Positions 46,183 through 57,824 of a stretch of DNA of 64,000 nucleotides are shown here, piece after piece. The DNA lies in the NCBI GenBank assembly GCA_000697355.1, contig JNEN01001260.1, positions 124,001 through 188,000 on the forward strand. The letters are read 5' to 3'. The notes under the pieces were generated by a model. The model did not search any database. It saw only the letters and a list, made by a program, of their open reading frames with translations, and had not been told where the DNA came from. The stretch's first letter is position 1. Each line of letters opens with the position of its first letter. The position numbers and the translations under genes were made by a program. This DNA is from Syncephalastrum monosporum B8922 (taxonomy: Eukaryota > Mucoromycota > Mucoromycetes > Mucorales > Syncephalastraceae).

Positions 46183-46599
46183 CTATGGCTTTCGAGACGA
46201 GAAACGTCTCCGTATCGGGCGTGTTATAACTTGACGTCTTCGAATTAAAGCCTTCCAAAGGGTTCGAATTGTTTCCGCCCATGAAGCAGGTTGTGAAGCG
46301 ACAACTTTCTGGGATCCGAACATAGCGAATCGATCCTGCGCACGATCCATGGACGGCCAGGAAGAGGGCTCGGAGGACGGGATAGCAGACAGAGTAGAGT
46401 GGTCGATCACATTTTCGCCATGCTGTTGACCGCATACAGCACAGATAGGCGCCTGTCCGTTGGTCGCGTACAAAGAACGATCTGTGCTCAACGGCATGGA
46501 ACGATCGTGGATGGTATCATTGCTCAGTAGAACTGAAGAAGATATAAAACTGGAAGGGGAAGCATCGTAACACGTGGCGAGTACTAAATTGTGTAACAT
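46183..46599 (-). CDS. Hypothetical 138-residue protein
   Basis: A single open frame from the ATG at 46597-46599 to the stop at 46183. The sequence is polar, with one CxxC pair in an ICAVCGQQHGE context and a strongly basic C-terminus (LIRRRQVITRPIRRRFSSRK). No signal peptide or membrane segment is seen. The CxxC pair alone is too little for a zinc finger. It lies 3' of the PAK gene (178 bases, convergent) and downstream of the transporter gene on the same strand. I do not recognise it; it could be a lineage-specific gene. Confidence 0.45.
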   Translation of the reverse strand: MLHNLVLATCYDASPSSFISSSVLLSNDTIHDRSMPLSTDRSLYATNGQAPICAVCGQQHGENVIDHSTLSAIPSSEPSSWPSMDRAQDRFAMFGSQKVVASQPASWAETIRTLWKALIRRRQVITRPIRRRFSSRKP

Positions 46600-46951
46600 C
46601 TAAAGAAGAAGAAATATTCCTCTCCGACCGAAAAAATAGTTGCTAGGTTTTTTTTTGTTTCGTTTGTCGTTTTTTTTTTTTTTTTTGTTTATATTTTTAA
46701 AGTGGGAAATATCCGAATCACCAGCCCGCGCGCAGGCAACAAACGCCAGCGCGCATAGGGCGTTAAGACATCCACAATTTCTTGAACTATTTTAGACGCC
46801 CGGCAAATGCACAGAAGAGCAAACAGGCAACACGTAGTACTTTACATATACGCCGCACAGAGTATATGTATGGTCAAAGATTTTATCAAAAATGTCGACT
46901 CCCGAAGCTGAGTTGTGTGGGATCTAATTACAACTTGTGGTTTGGCTCTTA
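46600..46951. other. Intergenic with T tract
   Basis: 352 bases between two - strand genes. T tracts lie at 46648-46686 on the + strand (A tracts on the coding strand). No gene is seen. Confidence 0.5.
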
Positions 46952-48727
46952 TTATACAAAGGATCGTATCCAAAAACTCATACTGCCACCAATGGCTAAA
47001 CCCACTACAAGCGAGAAGCTCATCACGCTTCCGACAAGCGATTTCTCGGCTGAACACGTGACAGTCGATTGCTGAGGCGCTGCCATCATTGTCAAACTGC
47101 CGAGCCAGCCATTGCTTACCGCAAACAGCCATACGAGGATGAAGTAGGCAATGTCGCTATCGATCCATACGGGTAGCGTGCGATCGCTGGTCACCACGTT
47201 GCAGAATAGGAACAGCGGCACGAAGACGGTGCGTGCCAAAGAGAAGCACACCAGCCATTTGGCGTTGAAAGTCCGCAGGATGTCGAAAATCGGCAGAGTC
47301 CGGCCGACCCAGTCGCCCACGTTAAAAAGGACAAAGTGGAACGCGACAAAGACATCGTCATCGAGGAACCGGTTATTGTCGGATAACTGGGTGGGCGCAT
47401 TGGGTATCTTGGGGTCGTGGCGCGCGACTGACTTGATCAGCGCGGTCACGGACGGGAAGAGCACAAGGGTAATGACAAAGACGTAGCTGACAGCAAAGAT
47501 CAGACCAGCCGACTTGCGTATCACCCCGTAAAGCGTGACGTCCTCTTGTTCTGCCAAAAATCGCTCTGCGTCTTCCAGATCCTCGTCCTCTTCCGGATCG
47601 GCCACGAGCACGGAAGCATTCATACTGATCTGGCGGATATAGAACGGCTGACGCGCGACAACAAAACGTCCCACGAGCGCGGCCACAGTGATAACGAGTG
47701 CGCTCATAAAATACAGGAAGGCGGCACGTGAGATGTCAGCTTCGTCGGGCGTGCGAGTTGCAGACCCAGCAAAAGCACTCAGTATGGATGATACAGCAAC
47801 GGCAACGCCAGCGATTCCTAAAACACATGTAAAAAAAAAACCCCGCATCATCAGCGACATCCACACGTATGCAAACAGCTCTTGTGCAGGTACCTTGGCC
47901 ACTAGTGCAGATAGCGTTATATCAGTATACTAGTATATCATGTACTCGATTATGATAAAGCATGGAAAACAGTACCTCATCACCGCCTGAACATAGGGAG
48001 ACGGAAACCGACTGGCCTCCGCAAACACAGCCATCTGAAACAAGCTCGTGGTTGCACCTGTGATAACCAAGAGAAGCATGGTGAACCAGAAATACCCACT
48101 GCCTTGCATATCGGACTCGACAGTGGCCGCCATGACTGCAAAGATGACCGTGTTGAATATGACTGGCCACAAGTTATCTATCCGGAAAGTGGCTGTTGAC
48201 TAAAAGGATTCTGGGTCAGTCCGTGCTGATAATGAATGCGTATCGATAACACCACGGGGCCGCGTACCTTATTTTGCTTCCACAGGAGAGCAGCAAATAC
48301 AAGAAGATTGACAATAGTAAAATAGGTTGAAAAGTAGTTTTGGAAAGACTCTGCGTAGGGAGTGCCCTTGAAACGTTTCGCAAAGTACTCCGAGGCGGTA
48401 ATGAAGACTTGCGGACGGTAATCCGGGCATCAGTTCCGTGCTTCGACGACAGTGGTTTGAATCTTACCATTCCAAGGCAGAAGCATGGCAATGCCATATA
48501 AAAAGAAAACCTACAGGAGTATAAGCAGCTGTGCCATATGCTCGGGGTAGTGGACGCTTTACCCAGTAGACAATGTTGAAACGGTCATTGTCGCCATCGG
48601 CGAATATCTCCAAGCTATCCAGGCTTTGGCTACTCAGTAGGCCTTGAGCCTCCTCACGAGACTCTGGTTTCCGTGTAGTGAGACGTGAAGCTAGGCTAGC
48701 CAGCTTTCGTTTATAGTTATCCAGCAT
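46952..48727 (-). CDS. Equilibrative nucleoside transporter (ENT/SLC29, Fun26-like)
   Basis: An 11-helix transporter moving nucleosides across the vacuolar or plasma membrane. The start at 48727 (MLDNYKRKLASLASRLTTRK) is followed by an acidic Ser/Leu-rich cytosolic tail with a possible dileucine-type signal (AQGLLSSQSL). TM1 reads FNIVYWVFFLYGIAMLLPWN with VFITASEYF, the ENT hallmark PWN-hhTA. GYFWFTMLLLVITGATTSLF and FQMAVFAEASRFPSPYVQAV correspond to the conserved G-x-x-x-A region. The large loop is acidic (VADPEEDEDLEDAERFLAEQ). Later segments include GDWVGRTLPIFDILR (conserved DhxGR) and LFAVSNGWLGSLTMMAAP (conserved S-N-G-Y/W motif of TM10). About five exons. The stop is at 46952. Confidence 0.93.
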
Positions 48728-49863
48728 TGATAAAAGAAGAGTAAGCTGTATCTCGCGAATGTTCGCAGCGGCGGCATAAATACATGATTTTTTGTTGGTG
48801 CATTCTATTTGCCCCGAACTGCTGCAACCATTTGATCGGCTGATGTATCATCCTGCACCTTGCGTCCCTGCATCATTTCGTTTATCAATCAACTTATTTC
48901 TTATCAGTACTGCCTTGCTCATGGTAAGTGATAGTGTATGTATAATATATTCATCTTCTTGCATAGTTTTGTCGCATCGTGAGAGGTCAGAGGACACAGT
49001 AAAATCAAATACTTTTTTTGTCAGGATGATCGTCAGGTCCTTGTGCGATGTTACGCTTCACGTTTGCTCGACCATGTGAGAGCGTCTGTAGATCACGCTA
49101 CTCTTTTACATTATGGACTACCTACCAAGCTATTCGAGTCTATGGACAGCAGTCATGCATCAAAGAGATGAATAATGTATTGCTACGACTATCGACATGG
49201 TAGCCTTCCTGTCATTACTGAGGCTCGTGCTACAGCAGACGTATTATTAGATTTAGCGGTGTACCGTACATAATGACTCCAACAGTCATAGGTATTTCTT
49301 CGACTTTAACAGTACGTATATTATTTGTTCTCACGCTCTTTGTCGATCGAGAGATTTAAAGAGTGATACAATACAAGAGTTAACGAGATCATATAGGGTA
49401 CTACTCGAAAATACATACTTGAGAAGCGCATTGAAGAGCGTTAGTACGGTAGTAAGTTATCTCTCCACATGGGTTTTCAAATCAGGCAATATAATATTTT
49501 AAAGTAATATATTGTATTCGCTTTTGTCTGCATATTATGAAATCATTTTCTTACATGTACGTCAAAAACAAGTAGGATGCTCATCAGTACTACTAATATG
49601 CATTGAAGAAGATACGGAAGTCTATTCAATTGTGCATGAAATATATTTTGCGCCGTTCTTTTACTATATGTGCACAAAGGTGCAAAATTCACAGTAATGT
49701 AGAGGAGGAACAAAGTTTCTGATAAAACACAGATATTTTACTCAAAATGAATGAAGCTCTGCACTATGTGCCTCTTAGCATGACTGGATTTGTATGTAAG
49801 AGTCGTTTAAGTTCTTATTATTTACAGTATTCGTTTTTATCACTGCGGTACAATGAGTTGTTA
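48728..49863. other. AT-rich gene-poor region, left part
   Basis: 1.1 kb from the transporter start to the inverted-repeat element. It is AT-rich with scattered stops in every frame; the longest frame, at 48792-49079, has no coding character. I see no gene, RNA or repeat. Confidence 0.5.
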
Positions 49864-50218
49864 CAGTCCTTCCGAGGTTAAGTGGGAGGGAGTGCTCTAT
49901 TTCTCAATGAGCCACTACAAAGTTTGGAGGGTCATCCATCTGAGGTCAAGTACTGGCACAACGCGACATTTAGAGAGTCGCAGGGCAAAAACTCGCGGAA
50001 CTTTATTTCCTTTACATTGTATGAGAAAGAAGAAGGAAGGAAAGGAAAGGTGTCTAGTGTCACACCTCCAAGACACTCTTACTCTTGCCCTGCGACTCTC
50101 TAATTTCGCGTTGCGGCAGTCTGAGACACTCGACTTCAGAATGGATGACACTCTAAATTTTGTAGTGGCTCACTGAGAAATTGAGCACTCCCGCCCCCGC
50201 TTAACCTCGGAATGACTG
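49864..50218. mobile_element. 355-bp inverted-repeat element with TA duplication (pogo-like MITE candidate)
   Basis: The element starts CAGTCCTTCCGAGGTTAAG and ends with the complement of CAGTCATTCCGAGGTTAAG, each flanked by TA (49862-49863 and 50219-50220). The two arms align for about 130 bases with some mismatches, including shared blocks GAGTGCTC, ATTTCTCA, TGAGCCACTACAAA, GTCATCCAT, and TTAGAGAGTCGCAGGGCAA. A purine-rich loop of about 90 bases lies between (50025-50055). It encodes no transposase. CAGT ends plus a TA target site are those of Tc1/mariner superfamily elements, especially the pogo/Fot1 group, so this is best read as a non-autonomous miniature or foldback copy. Short ORFs over it are by-products. 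Confidence 0.82.
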
Positions 50219-53200
50219 TATATTGTAAACTTACTTATGAAGCTCCAGCACAGGTCAGAGCATAAATTCACTCTTTTCATCTGCCTGAGTTTCATAGATG
50301 ATGCAAAATGAAGCACTTAAAAGCGAGTACTCGGTACACCTTTGAATCAATCAGGTTCACAACGTCAACCCTTTGGTTTAGTGTGGCATAAGAGTAAACC
50401 AATACACCCGACGATAAAGCAGATACGTGATAAGTACACACATTCAATTCTTTTGATGCAGAAGAATCTATCACTTTGTCGACGTTAGGATATTGTTTAT
50501 CTAAAGAAATTGGATACGATGATGTGTGCGTTCTAGAATGTTATATGTGACGTAAAAGGACACTCCCTATAGACACAATCATCCTCTTCCCTTTTTTTTA
50601 TACTTATATTTCCTTCGCGAACCGAAGATATAGCTTTAATTACCAGCTTCGTTGTAGTGCTCATATGCATATTACTCAGGTCAATGATACTTGCATGTCC
50701 ACCACTTATTTCAGGTACTCTGCTTTTGCAATTGTACGGAGGCCTTCTATGGCACGACCCTATTTAGCGCCGTCTTCAGAGTTGGAGGACTTCCATAATT
50801 TGGCCCTGTCTGATCGGCCTTCTTTAGTCTCCGTGAAGCTCACACCCGAGTTGTTTGCTGACCTTCCGGATGTTTCTAATGAGAGATATAAAGAAGAGCA
50901 CGGCCCTACTATTGCTTCCGTTCTCTTACCAATCTACCCCTTTATAAAAAGAAGCATGATCTAGATATGACTTGTACCAGACTAATACGTAAATATATGT
51001 GTTTCAGGGTAAAACAGATAGCATATATTTAGATGACTGAAAACACAATGTGCCTGCTTGTGTTCGAGCGTGGAAACCATTATTACTGTACATAGTAACC
51101 TCACTACGCCCAACTGTCTCAGGCATCGCAACAGCTGTTCCTTTCAGCCGAATTCTCAGCAGTTATTAGGGTGGAAAAGTTCTCACCACTTACCTCCGAT
51201 CTATGACGAGTACAAATGTATCAGCCGATGATGGATAACGCATGTGGGAAATGACTAAAGTGTAATCTAAGTTTAATATCCGTTTCTGGTCCAGGCTCTA
51301 CAGCGGAAACATCAAGTCGTATGATATGTAACTGTCCACACTCGCACTCTTTTTTTTTTTAAAAAAAAAAATGAGCTATGGTATATATCATTTGTTTAAT
51401 CAAATTTCTCTCGCCACCTATTTACGTGTATGGATATTTTTTCTTGAACTTCTTTGAGATTCTTTAATGTCGTTAAGCATCGTTACAATTCTGCTACGGC
51501 GCCAAGAGCTTTTAAGCACACTCTATAGGACTCATAGGTCGATGTGAGCGATATTTAAGTAGTCTTATATAAGAAGTAATCTTCAAATATGTAGCGTGAT
51601 CCAACGACAAGGCAGACTGCCATCTGATCTTCGAGCTGAAACTCACGTAGGACAGATAGCATTATGTCATCAGTTTAAATGGCGAAGCCATCGTATACGA
51701 TAAGTTTCCCGAAACGATACGTGCTGAACTTCCAGACATCGCAATAAGATAGTAAAGTTTTTGTTCAACGTATGCGTGAATAAAAGGAGTCCCATATATA
51801 CACAATGACACACCCCTACGTAACACTGCATCAGTGTTCTCCTGGCGCAAGACTCGTCGATGATACATGACAAAATATACATTTGTCCATCGGTTCAACG
51901 TATAGAACAGATGTAGCATGCCCTGATCTTCAAGGTAGAAGTATTGAAGCATATGTGTGCTCTAGTGCGACATTAGTACTTATATGCTCAATTTTGAAAA
52001 GGAAAGTCTTCACCGAAGTTCTTTCCGAGTAAAATAGACATATACTAGCTGCTTTTGGTGCGTTTGTTTGCTAGTCAGGGCGCAATTTATGAGAACACCC
52101 GAAACGCAGAAGGTCTTTAGGTAAGTTAGTACCATATATATGCGCAATATGCATGACTGCCCCGGTACCCTTCGCTAACTCTTGGAAAACGGGTTCACTT
52201 TTGCAATATTGTATTGATAACGTCTAGCAGTTGCAAGGTAAAATATACTATGATCCGCACAGAGTATCTCCTACGTGCCTGATACGAGATTAGTATAAGA
52301 ATACGTCATCTGTCATCTGTCATTGGTGCGCCTTGGTATTACTAATGTCCCGATCTCTCGCCTCACACACAGCAGCAATACGTATATATTGATCAGAATA
52401 TGGGAAAATGGTTAAAACGTAACTTCATCATCTCACGCGTACCGAGGGTGCAACAATGGTACAACGAAAATAAGGGCAAGTAAAGGGGAAGGTACAAACA
52501 AAGAAATAATCTGGCGGTTTCTACGCTACGCAGAACGCTCTTTCCGTTGCTCCATGAAAGGAAAACTTGTAACAGACTATTTTCTAGGGGCTTTTCTAGG
52601 GTGATAGATAATGTGACAAGATTGGGGTGCTGTTTATTCTACAGTTTAACAATGTGTAATCTAGCAGAAACCGATATGGGGGAACAAGTGTCTCCTAATG
52701 GAAAGTATCTAGGACGGTGCGACCGTCACCTTAAGCAGTTATACATGTACAACTGCATGGCAAACACATGTCAAGAGTAAAATTTATGTAACATGTCGTA
52801 TAGTGCGGTACTGCGTATTCATTACGTCACTCCGCGGAAGACTGCAATAGGTAAGCGGCATTCCCTTCGTGTTCCATCATATAACCTCCCAGAAGAGAAA
52901 GAGGTCATGAAGGGCTCTGTTCGACGGGCAACCAGTAATGTGACAAGCAAAGACACGGACTTTTGGCCTTATATAGAGAATTCATAAGCACACTATCACT
53001 AAAACGTGGACAGACGAGAAACTTGGAAAAGGTCTGTGGGTTTTGACGCCATCCTGACATGATCTTTCGTTTATTTTTGATGTTTTGGGGGCGGAGCAGG
53101 GTGAATAGACGAATAGATTAATCTCGTACGGTACGACGTGCACGCACGTAAGGATAGTGTAGATGATTGAGAAGTACCTAATAAGGTTGACAGCAAGAGT

Positions 53201-53521
53201 GAATGGTTGATGGCTGGGCTCGGTGTCCGTCGGCTCATGACTGCTCATTACCGGCATAAAGTGAAAAGCGGTAGTTACCTTAATATTTGTTTTCATTTTT
53301 GATAAGTGTTATGGTTCTGAGAACTCAGTAGAGAAGGATGTTAAAGTGACAAAACAGAAAACGGTTTTTCTGCAAGTGAGGAAATGTAGGGAACGGAAAA
53401 TTGGGATGAGAGTTGAAGGGGAGTAATTTTGGCGGGATTTGAAATGGAGAGAGGACGGACGGGGAATGATAGGCACTTAGCAGCCGCAGTCATTCTATAT
53501 TGCTTTTGGCAGTAAACACTT
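50219..53521. other. AT-rich gene-poor region, right part
   Basis: 3.3 kb without a supportable gene. The best open stretch is 50665-50964 (+), whose end reads MARPYLAPSSELEDFHNLAL and then SDRPSLVSVKLTPELFADL. It is protein-like but stops in a region without matching exons, so it may be a remnant. Short frames at 51662-51952 (-) and 52547-52780 (+) look random. A T11A11 palindrome lies at 51350-51371. The last 230 bases before 53522 probably hold the peptidase promoter. Confidence 0.45.
51350..51371. repeat. T11A11 perfect palindrome
   Basis: Eleven T followed directly by eleven A form a perfect 22-base palindrome with no loop. It could extrude as a cruciform or be the scar of joined poly-A tails. 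Confidence 0.9.
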
Positions 53522-56385
53522 ATGTTGAGAGCCACGCAGAACCTTACGCGTCGGTGCGCTCGACGTCCCTCCAGCGCACCCTCAGCGCGTCTACTCACTG
53601 CACGACTAAGTACGCGATCCTTGGCTCCAACCATTCGCCATGCATGTCCTCCTGTCATTGCTGCCAGTCGGACTACGGCTGTCAATCAAGCACGATCGAT
53701 CCTCTCTGTCCGTCGTCTCGCCTCTGTTGTCTCCCCCGTTGACTACAAGAAGTCCTCCTTTGTTCAGTGGAAGCTCTTTCCTGACTTCGAAAAGCTCCTG
53801 ACTGAGGCCAAGCCAGAGACGGCTGTACCAGTCTTCCAGGCTATGATCAATGACGTCCGTCAACGCTTCGTTGACCTCGAAAACCACTTCGAACCAACAT
53901 GGGAAGGCACTATAGGTCGACGTATGTATTAGATATACAAATAGCCGCGTGAACTCTAAATTTAATCCTAATGCCATATACCATATTCATCTAGTTACCG
54001 AGCTTGAGGACGAGATTTCACGCGCATTTGGCATCCTGTCGCACTTGAACGGCGTCAAGAACTCTTCTGAGCTTCGTGAAACCCTCGAAAAAATACAGGC
54101 AAGTCATCTTCCATTTGATCAAGGAGTGAGTGACGCACATAGTAAATATTTACATCCATATATAGCCCGAGTTCGTGAAGTTGGGTCTGCAGATGAACCA
54201 GTCTGAACCGAAGTACAAGGCTCTGGAGGCTCTAAAAAATTCCACAGAATGGGACAAGTTGGATAACGTCCAGAAGCGAATCATCGACAAGGCCTTGCGT
54301 GCCATGAGGAATGCCGGTATCGGTTTCCCTGAAGGCTCTCCTGAAAAGAAGCGTTTCAATGAGATATCAGAACGCCTGTCGCAATTATCACTGGCGTTCA
54401 ATAACAATGTCCTGGATGCTACTAAAGCATTCAAGGAGGTTATCACCGACAAAAATCAACTGGAAGGCTGTTCTGAGACCTTCATTGAAACCCTCAAGAA
54501 GAATGCCCAGCGCCTGGATCGAGAGGGTTATTGCATCACACTAGACTTCCCTATCTATGGCCCTTTCATGATGAACTGCTCTAACAGATCCCTTCGTGAA
54601 AAAGTAAGTAGTGGCTGATATCAAAGATATCACTCTCATCAACATCTTGTATAGATCTATCACGCAAACGTTACCAAGGCTTCTGTAGACGCCACAAATA
54701 ATGAGCCTATCATCAATGAGATATTAGCCCTACGCCAGGAGAAAGCCAAGCTTTTGGGATATACATCTCATGCTGACTTGTCCCTTTCCGTCAAAATGGC
54801 GGAGACGCTACCTGCTGCAGAAGATTTGCTTGACAGTTTGTTCGCTACCTCCATCAAATTTGGTCGCGAGGAGCTGCAGAAACTAACGCAGTTTGCTGAA
54901 AAGGAGCTTGGTATGAACACGCCCCTTGCACCATGGGACACTGCCTACGTATCAGAACAGTACCGGAAGGCATTGTTCAAATATGATGAGGAAACTATAT
55001 CGCAGTACTTTGCATTTCCCAAGGTTCTGGAAGGCCTCTTCGACGTTGCCGATAAAGTTTTGGGGATCCAGGTCCGGGAGCTGAGCGCTGCGGAGATGGA
55101 GAAGAACAAGATGACCAGGTGGCACGAGGATGTCAAAGTATTCGAAGTATCCGAACAAGGTGAAGTCAAGGCTTACTTTTATGGCGATTTCTACTCGCGG
55201 CCCTCGGAGAAGCGGAGCGGTGCGTGGATGGATACAGTAACGACCCGTTACCGACACCCAGATGGCCAAGTGACATTACCAGTCGGTATGCAGCAAGCCC
55301 CATATTCACTATATTCCTTTTCTGCTCACAGTTTATGCATGGTGCCTTTAGCCTATCTTATTTGCAATCAGCCCGAGCCTCAAGGCGACGGACAGCCATC
55401 CCTGATGAAGTTCCGTGACGTGGAGACGCTCTTTCACGAATTTGGACATTGCTTGCAACACGTACGTCTGATTGGTTACAACTTTCAAAGCGCTCATATG
55501 ACTGCTGTGTTCCATAGATGATGACCCGTGTCGAATACCCTGATGCTTCCGGGATCAACGGGATAGAGTGGGATTTTGTGGAGGTACAAGGCAATTTTCT
55601 CACCCAGCATGCGCACAATTTGTGTATGGGTGCGCTGTGCGCGTGTGGGGGGGAGTATTGCACACATGTTTGGCTGACGTTTTTTTTTTTATTAACAGGT
55701 CGCTTCGCAATTCATGGAGAACTTTTGCAACGAGCCTGGCTGGCTTTCTCAGTGGTCTGGGCACTATCAGTCGAAGGAGCCAATGCCGGCAGACATGGTG
55801 GATGCCTTAACGCAAAATAGAAAATTTCTGAGTGGGATGGCGATGTTGCGACAGGTACGGATGAGTATGTTTTAGGCAAGAACTGTCTAACGTTACACAT
55901 TTATTTTGCCAGCTTCACTTCGCAAAACTGGATTTGGCATTGCATGCCACATTCACGCCACCCAAGTCAGCTTCGGATCCTTCCGTATTCGACTTGGATG
56001 CCGAGATCGCCAAGGAGACCGCATTGGTACCCAGGCTTCCGGAAGACCGGTTTCTCTGTAGTTTCAGCCATATCTTCGGTGGTGGATACAGCGCTGGCTA
56101 CTACAGGTACGATTACTCACGCTTTGAGCCCTAAAATTGACCAAAGATCCCGAACGTAGTTACAAATGGTCGGAAACCTACTCGGCGGATGCTTATGCAG
56201 CCTTCGAAGAGGTTCAGCAGCAGCAAGGGGCAATGTCTCACATGGGGAAGCGGTATCGTGACACGATCCTAGCTTTGGGTGGGGGGACTCCACCCAAAGA
56301 CGTGTGGAGTCAGTTTAGAGGCCGCGACAATGTGGACGTCAATGCGCTATTGCGGCACTCGGGTCTGATCGCGCCGCAGCCGTGA
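53522..56385 (+). CDS. M3 family metallopeptidase (oligopeptidase A-like), probably mitochondrial
   Basis: A zinc oligopeptidase that degrades short peptides, such as cleaved presequences. The ATG at 53522 opens an Arg/Ser/Ala-rich leader without acidic residues for about 60 residues (MLRATQNLTRRCARRPSSAP), typical of mitochondrial import. The chain continues through SVVSPVDYKKSSFVQWKLFP, ELEDEISRAFGILSHLNGVK, IIDKALRAMRNAGIGFP and a KLLGYTSHADLSLSVKMAET segment. The active site is DVETLFHEFGHCLQH (HExxH), with EWDFVE in the next exon as the third zinc ligand region. The end reads FGGGYSAGYYSYKWSETYSA, DAYAAFEEV and DALLRHSG-like NALLRHSGL. About ten exons. The GGGYSAGYYSY end and length match the OpdA/organellar oligopeptidase branch better than Oct1 or Prd1. 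Confidence 0.92.
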
Positions 56386-57077
56386 ACAGACCACTAGAAA
56401 AATACGTCAAGCTGACTTCTTTGGCACTAAATTGAACGATTACTTCATGGTGACCCCCTGTGTAATTCTTTTGTCCAATGTACGTGAATGCATTTGATAT
56501 TTTTATCATTATTTTTGTGATCGTTGTGTCGTAAAAGGCCAGCGCAGTTGTTAATCGGGGTTGAGCTGGCCGCCCGATGGTCGGGGCCATAGCCTGCTTG
56601 CTTCTACTGGGGAGCCCTTACGGAATGGCAAAAGCATATAAGCCGGAGCAGGGACATGAGAACACGGGGCAGTTTTCTTTTTGCTCAAAGGCCTCACGTG
56701 CAGGAAGCGCACAAACATGGTTTAGGGATGATTGGACGTATCTGCGGCGGTATTCTAGTAATGGACACTTTCCGCTTCTAAACGTCATTTAAATGACTGT
56801 TGATCTCGTCAGAATTTTGGGCATAACACACATTTCTCGCTAAACCTCCTTTCTTTCCTTCGTTCTTTGTTTCGAGGATACAGCTCTCTTTCTTTACCTT
56901 GTTCGCTCTTCTAAACTTTTCCCGTCCTAGTTTCCTCTTGTTTTCAAGTTCTAGTATTATCTTGTTCTTTTCCTCTCGCTTTTTTCCTTTTACCCAATCT
57001 ATTTCACTGGCTACGCCATGACGACCGCTTTCCCGTCTTAGCAATCATTACTTAACCAGCAACGCGACGTTGACTCT
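56386..57077. other. Intergenic, pyrimidine-rich leader of the zinc-finger gene
   Basis: 692 bases. The second half (56840-57000) is a long C/T-rich stretch, likely leader or promoter of the gene at 57078. No gene is seen. Confidence 0.5.
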
Positions 57078-57824
57078 ATGATGCAACCACCGCATCCAGC
57101 ACATCCGCCACAGGCAACTTCTTTGGCGCCACCCTCAATACAGTTAACACCTGGCCTAAATGATAAGGATTGCTTCCTTCCGCCCGCAGGGTCCCACTAC
57201 TCCAGTTTGGCTGAATTTAATCAACCTACCATGACTATGTTCGCGCCCTGGGACCAAGACCCTATCTCACCGCCTGATCTCTATTTTGATGAGCCACCAG
57301 CACTAACTCCAGTATCGGCACAGTTCCGAGGACGCAGCAGCAGCGTGCCTACAAATTGCCTCTACACAAGAGGCGCCTTGTCATCAGGAACAGTTACTGG
57401 ACAATACACCTATTCACACCGACCAGTCATACCTTTGCCTGTGAACGCGGAGGAAGGCAATAGTAGTGATGACAATGACAGTATTATCAGTGACCATCAG
57501 GAAGACCAAAATCAAACGGAGATTGAGCCGCGCCCAGCATATGTACGACGACACTCGACCACTAGCTGCAGCACAACATCATCTGCGGGTGGGAACGTGA
57601 AGCCGTACGAGTGTTCACATTGTAAACGATCGTTTATGCGACGACATGATCTGGCTCGCCATACTCGTACCCATACAGGGGACAAGCCCTACGTTTGTCC
57701 GTGTTGTCTAAAGGCTTTCCCGCGGTCAGATGCCAGAGGCCGACATTTCCGAAAAGACCCTGCCTGCCATCACGGGCCCCAAGTCCTAGCGTTTATCAAA
57801 AAGCGATTTCGGTACACCATATAA
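57078..57824 (+). CDS. C2H2 zinc-finger transcription factor, 248 residues
   Basis: A single-exon gene. The N-terminal 170 residues are disordered, rich in Pro/Ser/Thr, with an acidic segment (EEGNSSDDNDSIISDHQEDQ). The first finger is canonical: YECSHCKRSFMRRHDLARHT with RTHTGDKPY linker. The second is irregular: YVCPCCLKAFPRSDARGRHF then RKDPACHHG, where the His-His spacing is longer than usual and a Cys lies next to the final His. This finger pair, with MRRHDLARH and FPRSDARGRH, resembles the Crz1/Msn2-like fungal families; Crz1 (calcineurin-responsive) is one candidate. The basic tail (FIKKRFRYTI) directly follows. The start is the first of two adjacent ATGs. Confidence 0.85.
   Translation: MMQPPHPAHPPQATSLAPPSIQLTPGLNDKDCFLPPAGSHYSSLAEFNQPTMTMFAPWDQDPISPPDLYFDEPPALTPVSAQFRGRSSSVPTNCLYTRGALSSGTVTGQYTYSHRPVIPLPVNAEEGNSSDDNDSIISDHQEDQNQTEIEPRPAYVRRHSTTSCSTTSSAGGNVKPYECSHCKRSFMRRHDLARHTRTHTGDKPYVCPCCLKAFPRSDARGRHFRKDPACHHGPQVLAFIKKRFRYTI

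Noticed and set aside
46255..46275. GGGTTCGAATT resembling a tRNA T-arm
   Set aside because: No acceptor stem, D-arm or anticodon arm can be built around it, and it lies inside an open reading frame.
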